This document shows positions 23,070 to 32,000 of a stretch of 32,469 bases of DNA, in pieces. Position numbers and translations under genes: made by a program. The stretch covers positions 1 through 32,469 of the forward strand of contig JAHCIP010000031.1 in assembly GCA_026129165.1 (NCBI GenBank). The letters run 5' to 3'. The first letter of the stretch is position 1; every line of letters starts with the position of its first letter. Under the pieces are notes generated by a model. That model had not been told where the DNA came from, did not search any database, and saw nothing but the letters and a program-made list of their open reading frames with translations. The DNA comes from Anaerolineae bacterium (lineage in GTDB: Bacteria; Chloroflexota; Anaerolineae; Epilineales; JAHCIE01).

Positions 23070-24914
23070 ATGCCACAGCGCGACGATTTACGAAATATTG
23101 CGATTATTGCCCACGTTGACCACGGCAAGACCACCTTGGTGGACGCCATGCTCAAGCAGAGCCACGTCTTCCGCGAGAACCAGACCGTCGCCGAGCGAGT
23201 CATGGACTCGAATGCCCTGGAACGCGAGCGCGGCATTACCATCCTGGCGAAGAATACGGCCATTACCTATCGCGGCGTCAAGATCAATATTGTAGACACG
23301 CCGGGCCACGCTGACTTTGGCGGCGAGGTCGAGCGCGTGCTCAACATGGTGGACGGCGTGCTGCTGCTGGTGGACGCGGTGGATGGGCCGATGCCCCAGA
23401 CGCGCTTCGTGCTGCGCAAGGCCCTCGAACTGGGTCTCCGCGCCGTCGTGGTCATCAACAAGGTAGACCGCCCGCAGTCCCGCCTGGACTACGTCGCCAA
23501 CGCTACCTTCGACCTGTTTATTGACCTGGGCGCGACCGACGAGCAGGCCGACTTCCCGATTATTTACACCAACGCCCTCACCGGCCAGGCCAGCCTGACG
23601 CCCACCGAGTTGGGGCCGAACCTGCAACCGCTGTTCGACACCATCCTGAGCCGCGTCCCGCCGCCCCATGCCGAACTCGACGCGCCGACGCAGATGCGCG
23701 TCAACCTGCTGGCCTACGACGATTACAAGGGCCGGCTGGCGACGGGACGGTTGTTCGCGGGTGACATCACCAAGGCGCAGGAGGTCATGGTCATCGGTCA
23801 TGACGGCCAGATGCGCCCAGGCAAAATCACCCAGGTGTTTATCCACCAGGGCCTCCAGCGCCAGGAGGTCCAGACCGTCTCGGCGGGCGAGATTGTCACC
23901 GTCGCCGGGCTGCCCGATGTGGGCATCGGCGAAACTATCGCCGATGCCGTGAACCCGATTGCTTTGCCGTCCATTCGCGTCGAGGAGCCGACATTGCGCA
24001 TGATGTTCCTGGTCAACACGTCGCCCTTCGCCGGCCGCGAGGGAACCAACGTGACCAGCCGCAAACTGCGCGAACGGCTCTACCAGGAGTTGGAACGCGA
24101 CGTAGCCCTGCGTGTCGAAGATACCGACAGCGCCGACCAGTTCTCGGTGTCGGGGCGCGGCGAGTTGCACCTGGCGATCCTCATCGAGACGATGCGCCGC
24201 GAGGGCTTTGAGCTGGCCGTGTCGAAACCCGAAGTGATTTACCACGAGGGGGAGGACGGCGAGCGGCTGGAGCCGATGGAGCAGGTGAGCATCGAGGTGC
24301 CCGAGGAGACGATGGGCATCGCCGTCGAGATGCTGGGCAAGCGGCGCGGGCGGATGCTCAACATGCATCCGGGCGACATGGGTATGGTCCATCTGGAGTA
24401 CATCGTCCCAACGCGCGGCCTGCTCGGCTTCCGTTCGGCGTTTATGACCGCGACGCGGGGCGAGGGCATTGTCAACGCCCTGTTCGGGGGCTACGAGCCG
24501 TACCAGGGCGAAATCGAGACGCGCGACCACGGCTCGCTGGTGGCGATGGAGACCGGGCCAGCGACGAGTTACGCGCTCGAAGCGTTGGAGGACCGTGGCA
24601 CGTACTTTGTCCGCCCGACCGATGAGGTCTACGAAGGCCAGATTGTCGGCCAGCACATCCGCGACAGCGACCTGGGTGTCAACGTGACCAAGCGCAAGGT
24701 GCTCAACAATATCCGCAGCTCGACCAAGGATAGCTTTGTCACGCTCAAGGCGCCGCGTGTCCTCAGCCTGGACGACGCCATCGAGTACATTGCCGAGGAT
24801 GAGCTGGTCGAGGTGACGCCCAAGAGCATTCGCCTGCGCAAGCGCCTCCTGGACACCCAGCAGCGCCTGCGCCAGGAGAAGCGGGCCAAGTTGGCGGAGG
24901 CGGTGGTGGGCTAG
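23070..24914 (+). CDS. typA: Ribosome-associated translational GTPase TypA/BipA
   Basis: The protein has 614 residues, the standard length. GTPase motifs are G1 AHVDHGKTT (14-22), the switch-I block [15 protein letters not shown]3 [15 protein letters not shown] (about 76) and G4 NKVDRP (about 130). EF-G-like domains III and V follow, then the TypA-specific C-terminal domain with [19 protein letters not shown] and [17 protein letters not shown], ending in a basic stretch [18 protein letters not shown]. BipA acts on the ribosome, especially in large-subunit assembly under cold or other stress. GGGATGAGGA precedes the ATG. It is a single gene, convergent with the next one, only 19 bases away with no clear terminator between. 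Confidence 0.97.
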   Translation: MPQRDDLRNIAIIAHVDHGKTTLVDAMLKQSHVFRENQTVAERVMDSNALERERGITILAKNTAITYRGVKINIVDTPGHADFGGEVERVLNMVDGVLLLVDAVDGPMPQTRFVLRKALELGLRAVVVINKVDRPQSRLDYVANATFDLFIDLGATDEQADFPIIYTNALTGQASLTPTELGPNLQPLFDTILSRVPPPHAELDAPTQMRVNLLAYDDYKGRLATGRLFAGDITKAQEVMVIGHDGQMRPGKITQVFIHQGLQRQEVQTVSAGEIVTVAGLPDVGIGETIADAVNPIALPSIRVEEPTLRMMFLVNTSPFAGREGTNVTSRKLRERLYQELERDVALRVEDTDSADQFSVSGRGELHLAILIETMRREGFELAVSKPEVIYHEGEDGERLEPMEQVSIEVPEETMGIAVEMLGKRRGRMLNMHPGDMGMVHLEYIVPTRGLLGFRSAFMTATRGEGIVNALFGGYEPYQGEIETRDHGSLVAMETGPATSYALEALEDRGTYFVRPTDEVYEGQIVGQHIRDSDLGVNVTKRKVLNNIRSSTKDSFVTLKAPRVLSLDDAIEYIAEDELVEVTPKSIRLRKRLLDTQQRLRQEKRAKLAEAVVG

Positions 24915-24933
24915 TGGATGGTGGAGCGTTCGG

Positions 24934-25335
24934 CTAGCGGTCGCCGTCCCGAACTAGCGTGGTCAGCACGATACTGACAAGGCTGACGACCACCGAGCCG
25001 ATGAGCGCCGGCATGAAGCCGTTGACGCGGAAGGGGATGTCGGCGGCCTGCCCCGTCACGCTCAGGTTTTGCGAGATGACGCTCGTCAGCCACAGCATCG
25101 CCGCATTGATGACGAAGGTGAACAGGCCGAGCGTGAGGATCATCAGCGGGCAGGACAGCGCGGACAGGATGGGCCGAATCAGGGCGTTGACGAGGCCGAA
25201 GATCAGGCCGACGATGAGGTACTGGATCAGCCCGCTCGCTTCCTGAAACGAGGGCCCCTGGATGCCCGGCACCAGAGCCACCGCCACGATGAGCGCGATG
25301 GCGTTGATGATCAGTCGGGTAATGAGTCCGGTCAT
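24934..25335 (-). CDS. Phage-holin-4-like membrane protein (YvlD type)
   Basis: The protein has 133 residues from the ATG at 25335 with GGAG upstream. Four hydrophobic helices are visible. LIIGLIFGLVNA-like LIVGLIFGLVNALIRPILSALSCPLMILTLGLFTFVINAAML matches the conserved core of the chromosomal four-helix family labelled phage holin family 4 (YvlD in Bacillus). Despite the name these are ordinary chromosomal membrane proteins; some have been linked to envelope stress. No phage genes are near, so a lytic role is unlikely. It is transcribed away from the usp gene repeats and towards typA. Confidence 0.85.
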   Translation of the reverse strand: MTGLITRLIINAIALIVAVALVPGIQGPSFQEASGLIQYLIVGLIFGLVNALIRPILSALSCPLMILTLGLFTFVINAAMLWLTSVISQNLSVTGQAADIPFRVNGFMPALIGSVVVSLVSIVLTTLVRDGDR

Positions 25336-25345
25336 GAAGTCTCCG

Positions 25346-25380
25346 TAGTCAGTAGTCGGTAGTCGGTAGTCAGTGGTCGG
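25346..25380. repeat. Five tandem heptamers of TAGTC[A/G]G type
   Basis: Five consecutive 7-bp units: tagtcag, tagtcgg, tagtcgg, tagtcag, tggtcgg. They start 10 bases upstream of the holin-like gene's ATG and therefore sit in its leader or promoter. A pyrimidine-rich stretch with repeated CCCTCAC follows (25387-25416). A related CAGTAGT heptamer run begins at 32452. Confidence 0.8.
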
Positions 25381-25417
25381 TAATCCCTCAACCCTCGTCC
25401 CTCACCCCTCACCCCTG

Positions 25418-26260
25418 TCAGGTTGCCCCCGCCCGCCAGCCCTCCGGCCCCTGGACAATCAGCGTGGCGATGGGGCTGCGGTGGCTGAGGTCATTGCTCA
25501 AGTCCTCCAGGAAAAACTGGAGCAGCGTGCCGCTGCCCCGTTCGTGCGCCCCGATGACCAGCAGGTCGTAGTCTCCTGTCCGAATCTCCTCCATAATTTG
25601 GTCCACCACAATCCCTTCGCGCACCAGCAAGTCGTGCGCTACACCGTGCTCGGCGAGGATGGCCTGAGCGCGTTCCAGTTGCCGCGCGGCTGGCGTGGGC
25701 GCGGCCAGGAATTGCTGCAGGTGGCTGCGCAGGTCCTCCAGGCCATTGTAGACCAGCGGCACCTGCGAGACGATATGCAGGATATTGACCTGGGCCTGAA
25801 ACGCCTGGGCCACCCTGGCCGCCACCTCGGCGTCAATCTCCGTGTGGGGTCCCCCCCCCACGCACATCAAGATTTGACGCGGCGTGCGCGCTGGCGGGTG
25901 GGCGATGAGGATACCGCAGCCGACATTACGCACCACCGCGCCCAGCCGCGACCCGCGCAGCAAGCCCCGCGCCCCGCCGCGCATACTCGGCGGCAGGATG
26001 AGCAGGTTATAGCCCGACCGGCGGGCCTCGGCCACAATCGCGCTCGACGCGTGCGTGCCATCTGTCGTCTCAATGCGCACCTCACCACCGTGGCTGCGAA
26101 CAAACTGGACCAGCGGTTCGAGTTGGGTCACGCCCGACGCCACGCGGTCGTAGGCCAGTAACAGTGTGACCTCAACCGGCAGGGTCGCCGCCAGCACCGC
26201 CAGCCACTCCAGCGAAGTACTGCCACTCTTACCCGAGTCCGCGTACACCAGAATTTTCAC
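25418..26260 (-). CDS. Tandem-domain universal stress protein (UspA family)
   Basis: The protein has 280 residues from the GTG at 26260, with GGAGGAGG upstream. It is two Usp folds in a row. The first (about 1-130) starts MKILVYADSGKSGSTSLEWL and ends in SRLGAVVRNVGCGILIAHPP. The second (about 131-270) starts RQILMCVGGGPHTEIDAEVAARVAQ and ends in YDLLVIGAHERGSG, then LSHRSPIATLIVQGP. The G-x2-G-x9-G-S/T ATP motif is only partly kept in each half. Usp proteins bind ATP or other nucleotides in the cytoplasm and aid stress survival; no specific partner is known here. It follows the Na/Pi-like transporter gene by 37 bases on the same strand, so a two-gene operon is likely. Confidence 0.87.
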   Translation of the reverse strand: MKILVYADSGKSGSTSLEWLAVLAATLPVEVTLLLAYDRVASGVTQLEPLVQFVRSHGGEVRIETTDGTHASSAIVAEARRSGYNLLILPPSMRGGARGLLRGSRLGAVVRNVGCGILIAHPPARTPRQILMCVGGGPHTEIDAEVAARVAQAFQAQVNILHIVSQVPLVYNGLEDLRSHLQQFLAAPTPAARQLERAQAILAEHGVAHDLLVREGIVVDQIMEEIRTGDYDLLVIGAHERGSGTLLQFFLEDLSNDLSHRSPIATLIVQGPEGWRAGAT

Positions 26261-26297
26261 GCTCCAGCCTCCTCCCCAACTCGCAGCCTGCGGTTCC

Positions 26298-27419
26298 TCA
26301 CGACAATAACAAGCCCAGGGGTACCAGGGTCATGAGCAGAATAAATAGCGCCAGCGTGCGGCGGTCGCGCAGCGTCCACTCCAGCAGCCGCTCGATGGCC
26401 GCCTGATAGGGGCGATACATCAGGAGCAGAATCAAGAGGGACAGCACGGCCACGCTCAGCATCTCGGTCAGGACAATGGTAAACGCGCGGGGCGTGTTTA
26501 ACAAGAGCGCGGCAAACAGGGTATCAATAAACGTTGAGATGTTGCAGCCCATAATGTAGGGGATCAGGTTCTCGCGGCGAATATAGCCCCGCGCCGAGAG
26601 CGGCACCAGGATGGACAGCGACACCGACACCGACAACGTGATGGACGTGACGGCCAGGCCGAGCAGTAGCATCACTTGCGGGCGGTAGACCAGGTCGGCG
26701 ATGCGCTGGAAGCCGGTCGAGTCGGGGTTCACCTCGGGTAGCGCCTTGTCGAAAATCTGAAAGGCGGTCAGCAGGGTCAGGATGCCCAGGATAAACAAGC
26801 CCCAACGCGGCAGGTGGACGGTCAGCCAGTTGACGATAGGGTCGTAGACGATGTCAATCACCGAGTTGAGCGCGCCGGGGCGGCCAAACTGCACCCGGTT
26901 CAGCCAGCCATAGGTGAGCGACGCATAGCCGAGAGCCATCGCCGGCAGGTAGACGGTCGCCGTGACTAACAACGACAGGATACCAATCGAGATACTGGCC
27001 ACGCGCTGGTGGCCGCGCAGGTAGTAGAGGAAGCCGATAAACAGGACGATAAACGACGCGCCCAGCCGCGAGCCGGTAATCATGGCGAACGCCTGGATGT
27101 CGCTGATGACCTGACCGCTAAATAGGGTTAGCGAGATGGCCGCGACGGGCGAGCCGCTGAGGACGACGTAGGCCATCAGCCAGCCCATACCCAGCGAGTC
27201 CCAGACCCCATCCACATGGAGGCTTTGGAACAGGGGGGCGATGCCCGCCGCGCCCTTCTTGAGCAGTTCCAGGGCGAGGATGAAGACGGCCAGCCCTGCC
27301 AGGGTGATCAAGAGCTTGACCGTGACGGTCAGCACGGGGCTTAGCCCATGAGGGCGAGGCAGCGGCTCCAGGGATGTCTCGGTGAGTACAGCGGCGGGGT
27401 CGCGGTCGGACTCGGCCAT
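26298..27419 (-). CDS. Na/Pi-cotransporter-like membrane protein
   Basis: The protein has 373 residues from the ATG at 27419, chosen for the AAGGAGG just upstream; a longer frame to 27533 has no such site. After a polar N-terminus come about nine membrane helices. Two distant Na/Pi-cotransporter (PF02690-like) signatures can be read: LSGSPVAAISLTLF (about 87-100), in the place of the usual Q-S-S-S-A-T motif, and IMGCNISTFIDTLFAALLL (about 289-307), in the place of G-A-N-I-G-T-T. The serine/threonine-rich Q-S-S motif is altered to S-G-S-P, so transport of phosphate itself is doubtful. No PhoU-like tail is present. It is probably co-transcribed with the tandem Usp gene and may move an anion; assignment is tentative. 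Confidence 0.6.
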   Translation of the reverse strand: MAESDRDPAAVLTETSLEPLPRPHGLSPVLTVTVKLLITLAGLAVFILALELLKKGAAGIAPLFQSLHVDGVWDSLGMGWLMAYVVLSGSPVAAISLTLFSGQVISDIQAFAMITGSRLGASFIVLFIGFLYYLRGHQRVASISIGILSLLVTATVYLPAMALGYASLTYGWLNRVQFGRPGALNSVIDIVYDPIVNWLTVHLPRWGLFILGILTLLTAFQIFDKALPEVNPDSTGFQRIADLVYRPQVMLLLGLAVTSITLSVSVSLSILVPLSARGYIRRENLIPYIMGCNISTFIDTLFAALLLNTPRAFTIVLTEMLSVAVLSLLILLLMYRPYQAAIERLLEWTLRDRRTLALFILLMTLVPLGLLLS

Positions 27420-27521
27420 CGTCGCCTCCTTGCGCCTCCTCCAAGGCCACAGTATAGCCCAACTCGGCCCCCGGCGCAATACGCTGGCCGGCTCAATGTA
27501 CCCCGAATGCAAGCCGATGAC

Positions 27522-27527
27522 TATACT
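27522..27527 (+). promoter_or_regulatory. TATACT -10 box seven bases before the SGNH ATG (possible leaderless start)
   Basis: TATACT lies at 27522-27527 and the ATG at 27535-27537, with no ribosome-binding site visible. Transcription would start at or next to the A of the ATG. No clear -35 box is seen 17 bases upstream. Alternative in-frame ATGs at 27496 and 27517 also lack ribosome sites. Confidence 0.4.
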
Positions 27528-27534
27528 TTCCACT

Positions 27535-28263
27535 ATGAACCACTATCGTTTACCAAAGTTGTCCGTTCCTTATCTGCGTTTTGTCGGTTTGACTTGCCTG
27601 GGCCTGCTGGCCCTGCTGCTGGCCGGGTGCGCCCCGTCGAGCCAGGCGGCCCGCCCGCTGGTCTACGTCGCGCTTGGCGCGTCGGACAGCGTCGGCGTGG
27701 GCGCGGCCCACCCGGTCCAGGACGGCTGGGTGCCCCAGCTCCAGCGCCGCCTCCCGCCGGGGACGCGGCTGGTCAACCTGGGGGTGAGTGGCTTCAAGCT
27801 GAGCGAGGCTCTGACGCAGGAGTTGCCCGTGGCGCTGGACACCCAGCCCGACCTGGTGACGGTGTGGCTGGCGGTCAACGACTTCAACGCCCGCGTCAAC
27901 CTGGATCAGTATGAGCGTGACCTGGACCGCCTCCTGACGGCCCTGGCCGCTCAACATCCCCAGCGCATCCTGATGGGCAATATGCCGGCCCTGGAACGGG
28001 TGCCCGTCTACAACGGCACGGGTATCGCCCCGAACCGCATCGAGGGCGAGGTGGCCCGCTGGAACGAGGTCATCGCCCGCCAGGCGCAGAAGCACGGCGT
28101 GGTGCTGGTGGACCTCCACAGCCAGTGGACCGAACTGGAGGCCCACCCCGACTATATCAGCGCCGACGGCTTCCACCCCAGCGCGGCCGGCTACCAGGCC
28201 ATCGCTGATCTGTTTTACCAGGCCCTCCAACAGAGTGGCGGGTTGGCCGAACCACGGCCATAG
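27535..28263 (+). CDS. SGNH/GDSL-type esterase, predicted lipoprotein
   Basis: The protein has 242 residues from the ATG at 27535. A lipoprotein signal (hydrophobic GLTCLGLLALLLAGC, lipobox LAGC with C32) implies membrane anchoring outside the cytoplasm. Block I is ALGASDSVGVG with the likely nucleophile S50, block III is VWLAVNDFN, and block V is SADGFHPSAAGY with the D-x-x-H pair, so the catalytic set is complete. Such enzymes cleave esters, thioesters or acyl groups; the substrate is unknown. It stands 9 bases before a YbbA-type ATPase gene and then a YbbP-like permease, the partners of the related E. coli tesA locus. Earlier in-frame ATGs make the start uncertain. Confidence 0.86.
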   Translation: MNHYRLPKLSVPYLRFVGLTCLGLLALLLAGCAPSSQAARPLVYVALGASDSVGVGAAHPVQDGWVPQLQRRLPPGTRLVNLGVSGFKLSEALTQELPVALDTQPDLVTVWLAVNDFNARVNLDQYERDLDRLLTALAAQHPQRILMGNMPALERVPVYNGTGIAPNRIEGEVARWNEVIARQAQKHGVVLVDLHSQWTELEAHPDYISADGFHPSAAGYQAIADLFYQALQQSGGLAEPRP

Positions 28264-28272
28264 GGAGTGAGT

Positions 28273-29001
28273 GTGACCGAACCGGTTGTCGTAGCGTATG
28301 GGTTGAAACGACGTTATTATGTAGGCGAGACGATGATTGAGGCGTTACGCGGCGTGGACCTGACCGTCCAGCGGGGCGAGATGGTCGCGCTGATGGGGCC
28401 GAGTGGCTGCGGCAAGACGACACTGCTGAATTGCCTGGCCGGGCTGGACGCCGCCGACGAAGGCGACGTCCTGATTGACGGTATCTCCCTGCAACGCATG
28501 AGCGACGCCCAGCGCACCGCGCTGCGGGCCGAGCGGATGGGCTTCATCTTCCAGGCATACAACTTGTTGCCTGTGTTGAGCGCGTTGGAGAATGTGGAGT
28601 TGCCGCTGCTGGTGGGCGGGCTGTCGCCTCGGCTGGCCCGTGAGCGCGCCCTGGCCGCGCTGGAGCAGGTCGGGCTGAGCCACCGCGCCCACCATGCTCC
28701 GGCCCAACTGTCTGGCGGCCAGCAGCAGCGCGTGGCGATTGCCCGCGCCCTGGCCCCTCGGCCCAGCATCATCTGGGCCGACGAGCCGACGGGCAACCTG
28801 GACTCCAAAGCGGCCGACGAGGTCATGGACCTGCTCGACAGCCTGCGCCATTCGTATACCCTCACCCTGGTGCTGGTGACGCATAGCCGCGTCATCGCGG
28901 GTCGCGCCGACCGCATTGTCCACATGCACGACGGCCGCATCATCGACGAGGAAAGGGGGGGGGGACAGGCCGTTCGCCTCGCGCCGCTCGCGCTGGGCTA
29001 A
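28273..29001 (+). CDS. ABC transporter ATP-binding protein (LolD/MacB/YbbA type)
   Basis: The protein has 242 residues from the GTG at 28273, preceded by GGGAG; a GTG at 28267 is an alternative. Walker A is GPSGCGKT (42-49), then the Q-loop [21 protein letters not shown] typical of the LolD/MacB/YbbA/FtsE branch, signature LSGGQQQR (146-153), Walker [13 protein letters not shown] and the H-loop VLVTHS. These ATPases drive mechanotransmission permeases rather than classic import. It sits between an SGNH lipoprotein and a giant FtsX-type permease, which begins 13 bases after its stop. The three form one operon. Confidence 0.95.
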   Translation: MTEPVVVAYGLKRRYYVGETMIEALRGVDLTVQRGEMVALMGPSGCGKTTLLNCLAGLDAADEGDVLIDGISLQRMSDAQRTALRAERMGFIFQAYNLLPVLSALENVELPLLVGGLSPRLARERALAALEQVGLSHRAHHAPAQLSGGQQQRVAIARALAPRPSIIWADEPTGNLDSKAADEVMDLLDSLRHSYTLTLVLVTHSRVIAGRADRIVHMHDGRIIDEERGGGQAVRLAPLALG

Positions 29002-29014
29002 CCCCACCCTACCT

Positions 29015-32000
29015 ATGGATAGTCTCTTCGGTATTCCCACCTCCCTCATCGCCAGCGTGCTGGCCGGGGTCACGGTCGCCCTGGCCCTGACGACGCTCTG
29101 GCTGGCCGTGCGCCACCCGGTGCTGGTCAAGCTCGGCGTGCGCCACATCCCGCGCCGCCGCGCCCGTTCGGTCCTCATCGTCGTGGGCCTGGCCCTCGGC
29201 ACCACCATCGTGGCCGCTTCGTTCACGACCGGCGACGCTATTGGTTACACCATCCGCGAACTCGTCAGCGGCTCGCTCGGCGGCGTAGACGAAGTCGTCG
29301 TCTCCTACCGCCAGGGGACGCGGCGCTTCACCCAGAACGACTTCCAAGGCGTGGCCGACGGTCGCATCCCGACGGTGGCGGGCGACGACTTCGACGCCTC
29401 GCAGGTAGACGAGGTGCGACGCCTGCTGGCCGCCGAGCCGGGCGTGGCGGGCGTGGTGGGCAGCCTCATCCGTCAGTACACCCTGGCTAACACGGCGCAG
29501 CAGGTCGCCAGCGGCGGCGTCAACCTGCTGGCCCTCCCTTCCGACACGCCGGCCGCCTTTGGCGAACTGCGGCGGAGTGGCTGTCAGACCCCATCGGGAC
29601 AAGAGTGCCGTCTGATGCTGGCCGACTTGCAAGAGGGAGAAGCCTATCTGAACGAGGCGGCGGCGGGTCCACTGCTGGCCCAGGCGGGCGACAGGTTGGT
29701 CATCTACCGAGGCAGCCGCGAAACCGAAGTGACGGTGCGCGCCGTCGCCGCCAACGGAGAACTCGGCGGCACGCAGGCCACGCTGCTGGTCAGCCTCCCC
29801 TGGTGGCAGAGCGTTGAAAACGAGCCAGGCCAGATCAACCAGATTCTGATTGTCAACCAGGGCGGCTCCAACCGGCTGCGCTACAGCGAACCCATCGCCC
29901 GCGCGCTGCGCGCCAGCCTGGTGGACGACCGCGCCGCGCGCGAGTTGCACGCCCTCCTGGCGACCAACGCGGTGCGCAACGGGCTGCGCGAGAGCCTGGG
30001 CAGCCAGCCGCCGCCCGTGCGCCCTCGCTTAGTGCGGCTCATCGCGGCGCTGGAGCGGCCGCAGGCCGACGACGAGTTCAAGCTGCTCATCGGTGACCCG
30101 CAGGTGCTGGCTCTATTGCGGCCGGCGCTGTTCAACCTGGCCCCTGGCACGGCGCGGCAGTTTGTGGCCGCCCTGACCAACCTCAACCGCCTGACGGTGG
30201 TGGAACTCAAGAGCCTCAGCCTCGACATCGCCAGCGCCTTCGCCTCGGCCCTCACCTCGGCCTTCCTGGTCCTCGGCCTATTTTCCATCGCCACGGGCGT
30301 CATGCTCGTCTTCCTGATCTTCTCGCTCCTGGCCGCCGAGCGCCGCGCCGAATTGGGCATGGCGCGCGCGCTGGGTACGCAGCAGGGCCAACTGGTCCAG
30401 ATGTTCCTATTCGAGGGCGCGCTCTACGACCTGGGCGCGTCGGTATTGGGCGTCCTGGTTGGGTTGGGGGTGGCCGTCTACACCCTGGACACGCTGGGCG
30501 GCTACTTGAGCGACTTCGGCCTGCGCCTGACCCGCTACGTCGAGCCGCGCTCGCTGGTCATCGCGCTGTGCCTCGGCCTGCTGCTAACCTTCGCCACCGT
30601 CACTGTCGCCGCGTGGCAGGTGGCCCGCCTCAACGTCGTCGCCGCCGTCCGCAATATCCCGACCAACGGCCCGCCGCCGCCTAGTTTGACCCAGTTGGCG
30701 CGGACCGGCCGGCTGCTCCCCCTGCTGTGGGCACTGCTGTCGCGTGGCCCGCTGCTCGTTCTGCTTGGTCTCGCCCTGGCCCTGGTCACGCGGCGCTGGC
30801 CGGTCCTGATGGGGCTGACCGCCCTCGGCTGGTCGCTGACCATGATTGGCGTCGGTATGGCGCTGCGGTGGGCGCTGGCCCTGGTCAACGTCCCCCGGAC
30901 CCTCCGCGACCGCCTGGGCTTTTCACTAGCAGGTCTGGCCCTGCTGGTCTACTGGTCGCAACCCGTGCCCCAGGCTCGCGTCTTCCAGACCGAACGCTTT
31001 GTGGGCGGGCTGGAACTGCTGGCCCTGGCCGGCCTGCTCATGCTCCTCGGCGCGGTGTGGGCGATTGCGTACAACCTGGAACTCCTGCCTTCCCTGATAC
31101 GAATTTACGATTTACGATTGACGGTTGACGATTGGTTGGCCCGCCGCTTCAATCGTCAATCGTCAATCGCTAATCGTCAATTGAGCGCCGCCCTTCGCGT
31201 CGCCGCCGCCTACGCCGGCCGCTACCGCTGGCGGACCGGGCTGGCAATTCTCATGTTCGCCCTGGTCGTCTTTACCGTGACCACCGCCGCCATCCTGCTG
31301 TCCGGCACGCGCTACGCCTACGCCGACCTGGGCGTCCAGGCGGCGGGCTTTGACCTGCGCGCCGATGTAGACCCGGCCCGCCTGCCTGACCTGTCGGCGC
31401 AACTGGCCCAGGCCGAGGCGATCCGGCCCGAGGCCTTCACGGCCGTGGGCGGTCAGACGAGTGTGGCCGTCGAGGCTATTCAACGCGACGCGCCGGCGGC
31501 GCGCTGGCAGACCTCGCAGGTGCAGGTGGTGGATGAGGGCTGGCTGGCGGGGACCGGCGTGGCCCTGACGCAGCGCGCCCCCGGCTACACCTCCGACCGC
31601 CAGGTGTGGGACGCCCTGCGCACGACGCCGGGGCTGGCCGTGCTCCACGGCGGGTCGCTCATCAGCCGCGATACCCTGCGCTCGCTAAGCGACCCCTTCG
31701 GCGGCAGCCTGTTCACCCTCCAGGGCGTGACCCGGGAGGACGGTGGGCTGCCGCCCACCATTGTCTGGGTGCGTGACGTGCGCGGCGGGCCGCCCATGCG
31801 CCTCCAGGTCATCGGTATCCTTGACCGCCGCGTCTCACTGGGCCAGGGCTTCTACACCACCTCGGCCACGCGGAAGCTGGCGGGCTGGACCCTCCCGCCG
31901 GTGCGCACCTACTACTTCCGCCTCGCGCCCGACCAGCCGCCGCGCCAGGCTGCGCTGGGGCTAACGCGCTCGTTCAGCCAGCAGGGTCTCACCGCTACCG

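Noticed and set aside
23088..24656. 522-codon open frame antisense to typA
   Set aside because: It follows from codon bias of typA on the other strand; the product is His/Gln/Arg-rich and has no recognisable domain or ribosome site.
24934..25335. Prophage remnant suggested by the holin-like protein
   Set aside because: The family is a common chromosomal one (YvlD type), and no lysin, capsid, integrase or attachment repeat is near.
25346..25416. CRISPR array
   Set aside because: The units are 7 bp with no spacers and no cas genes are present.
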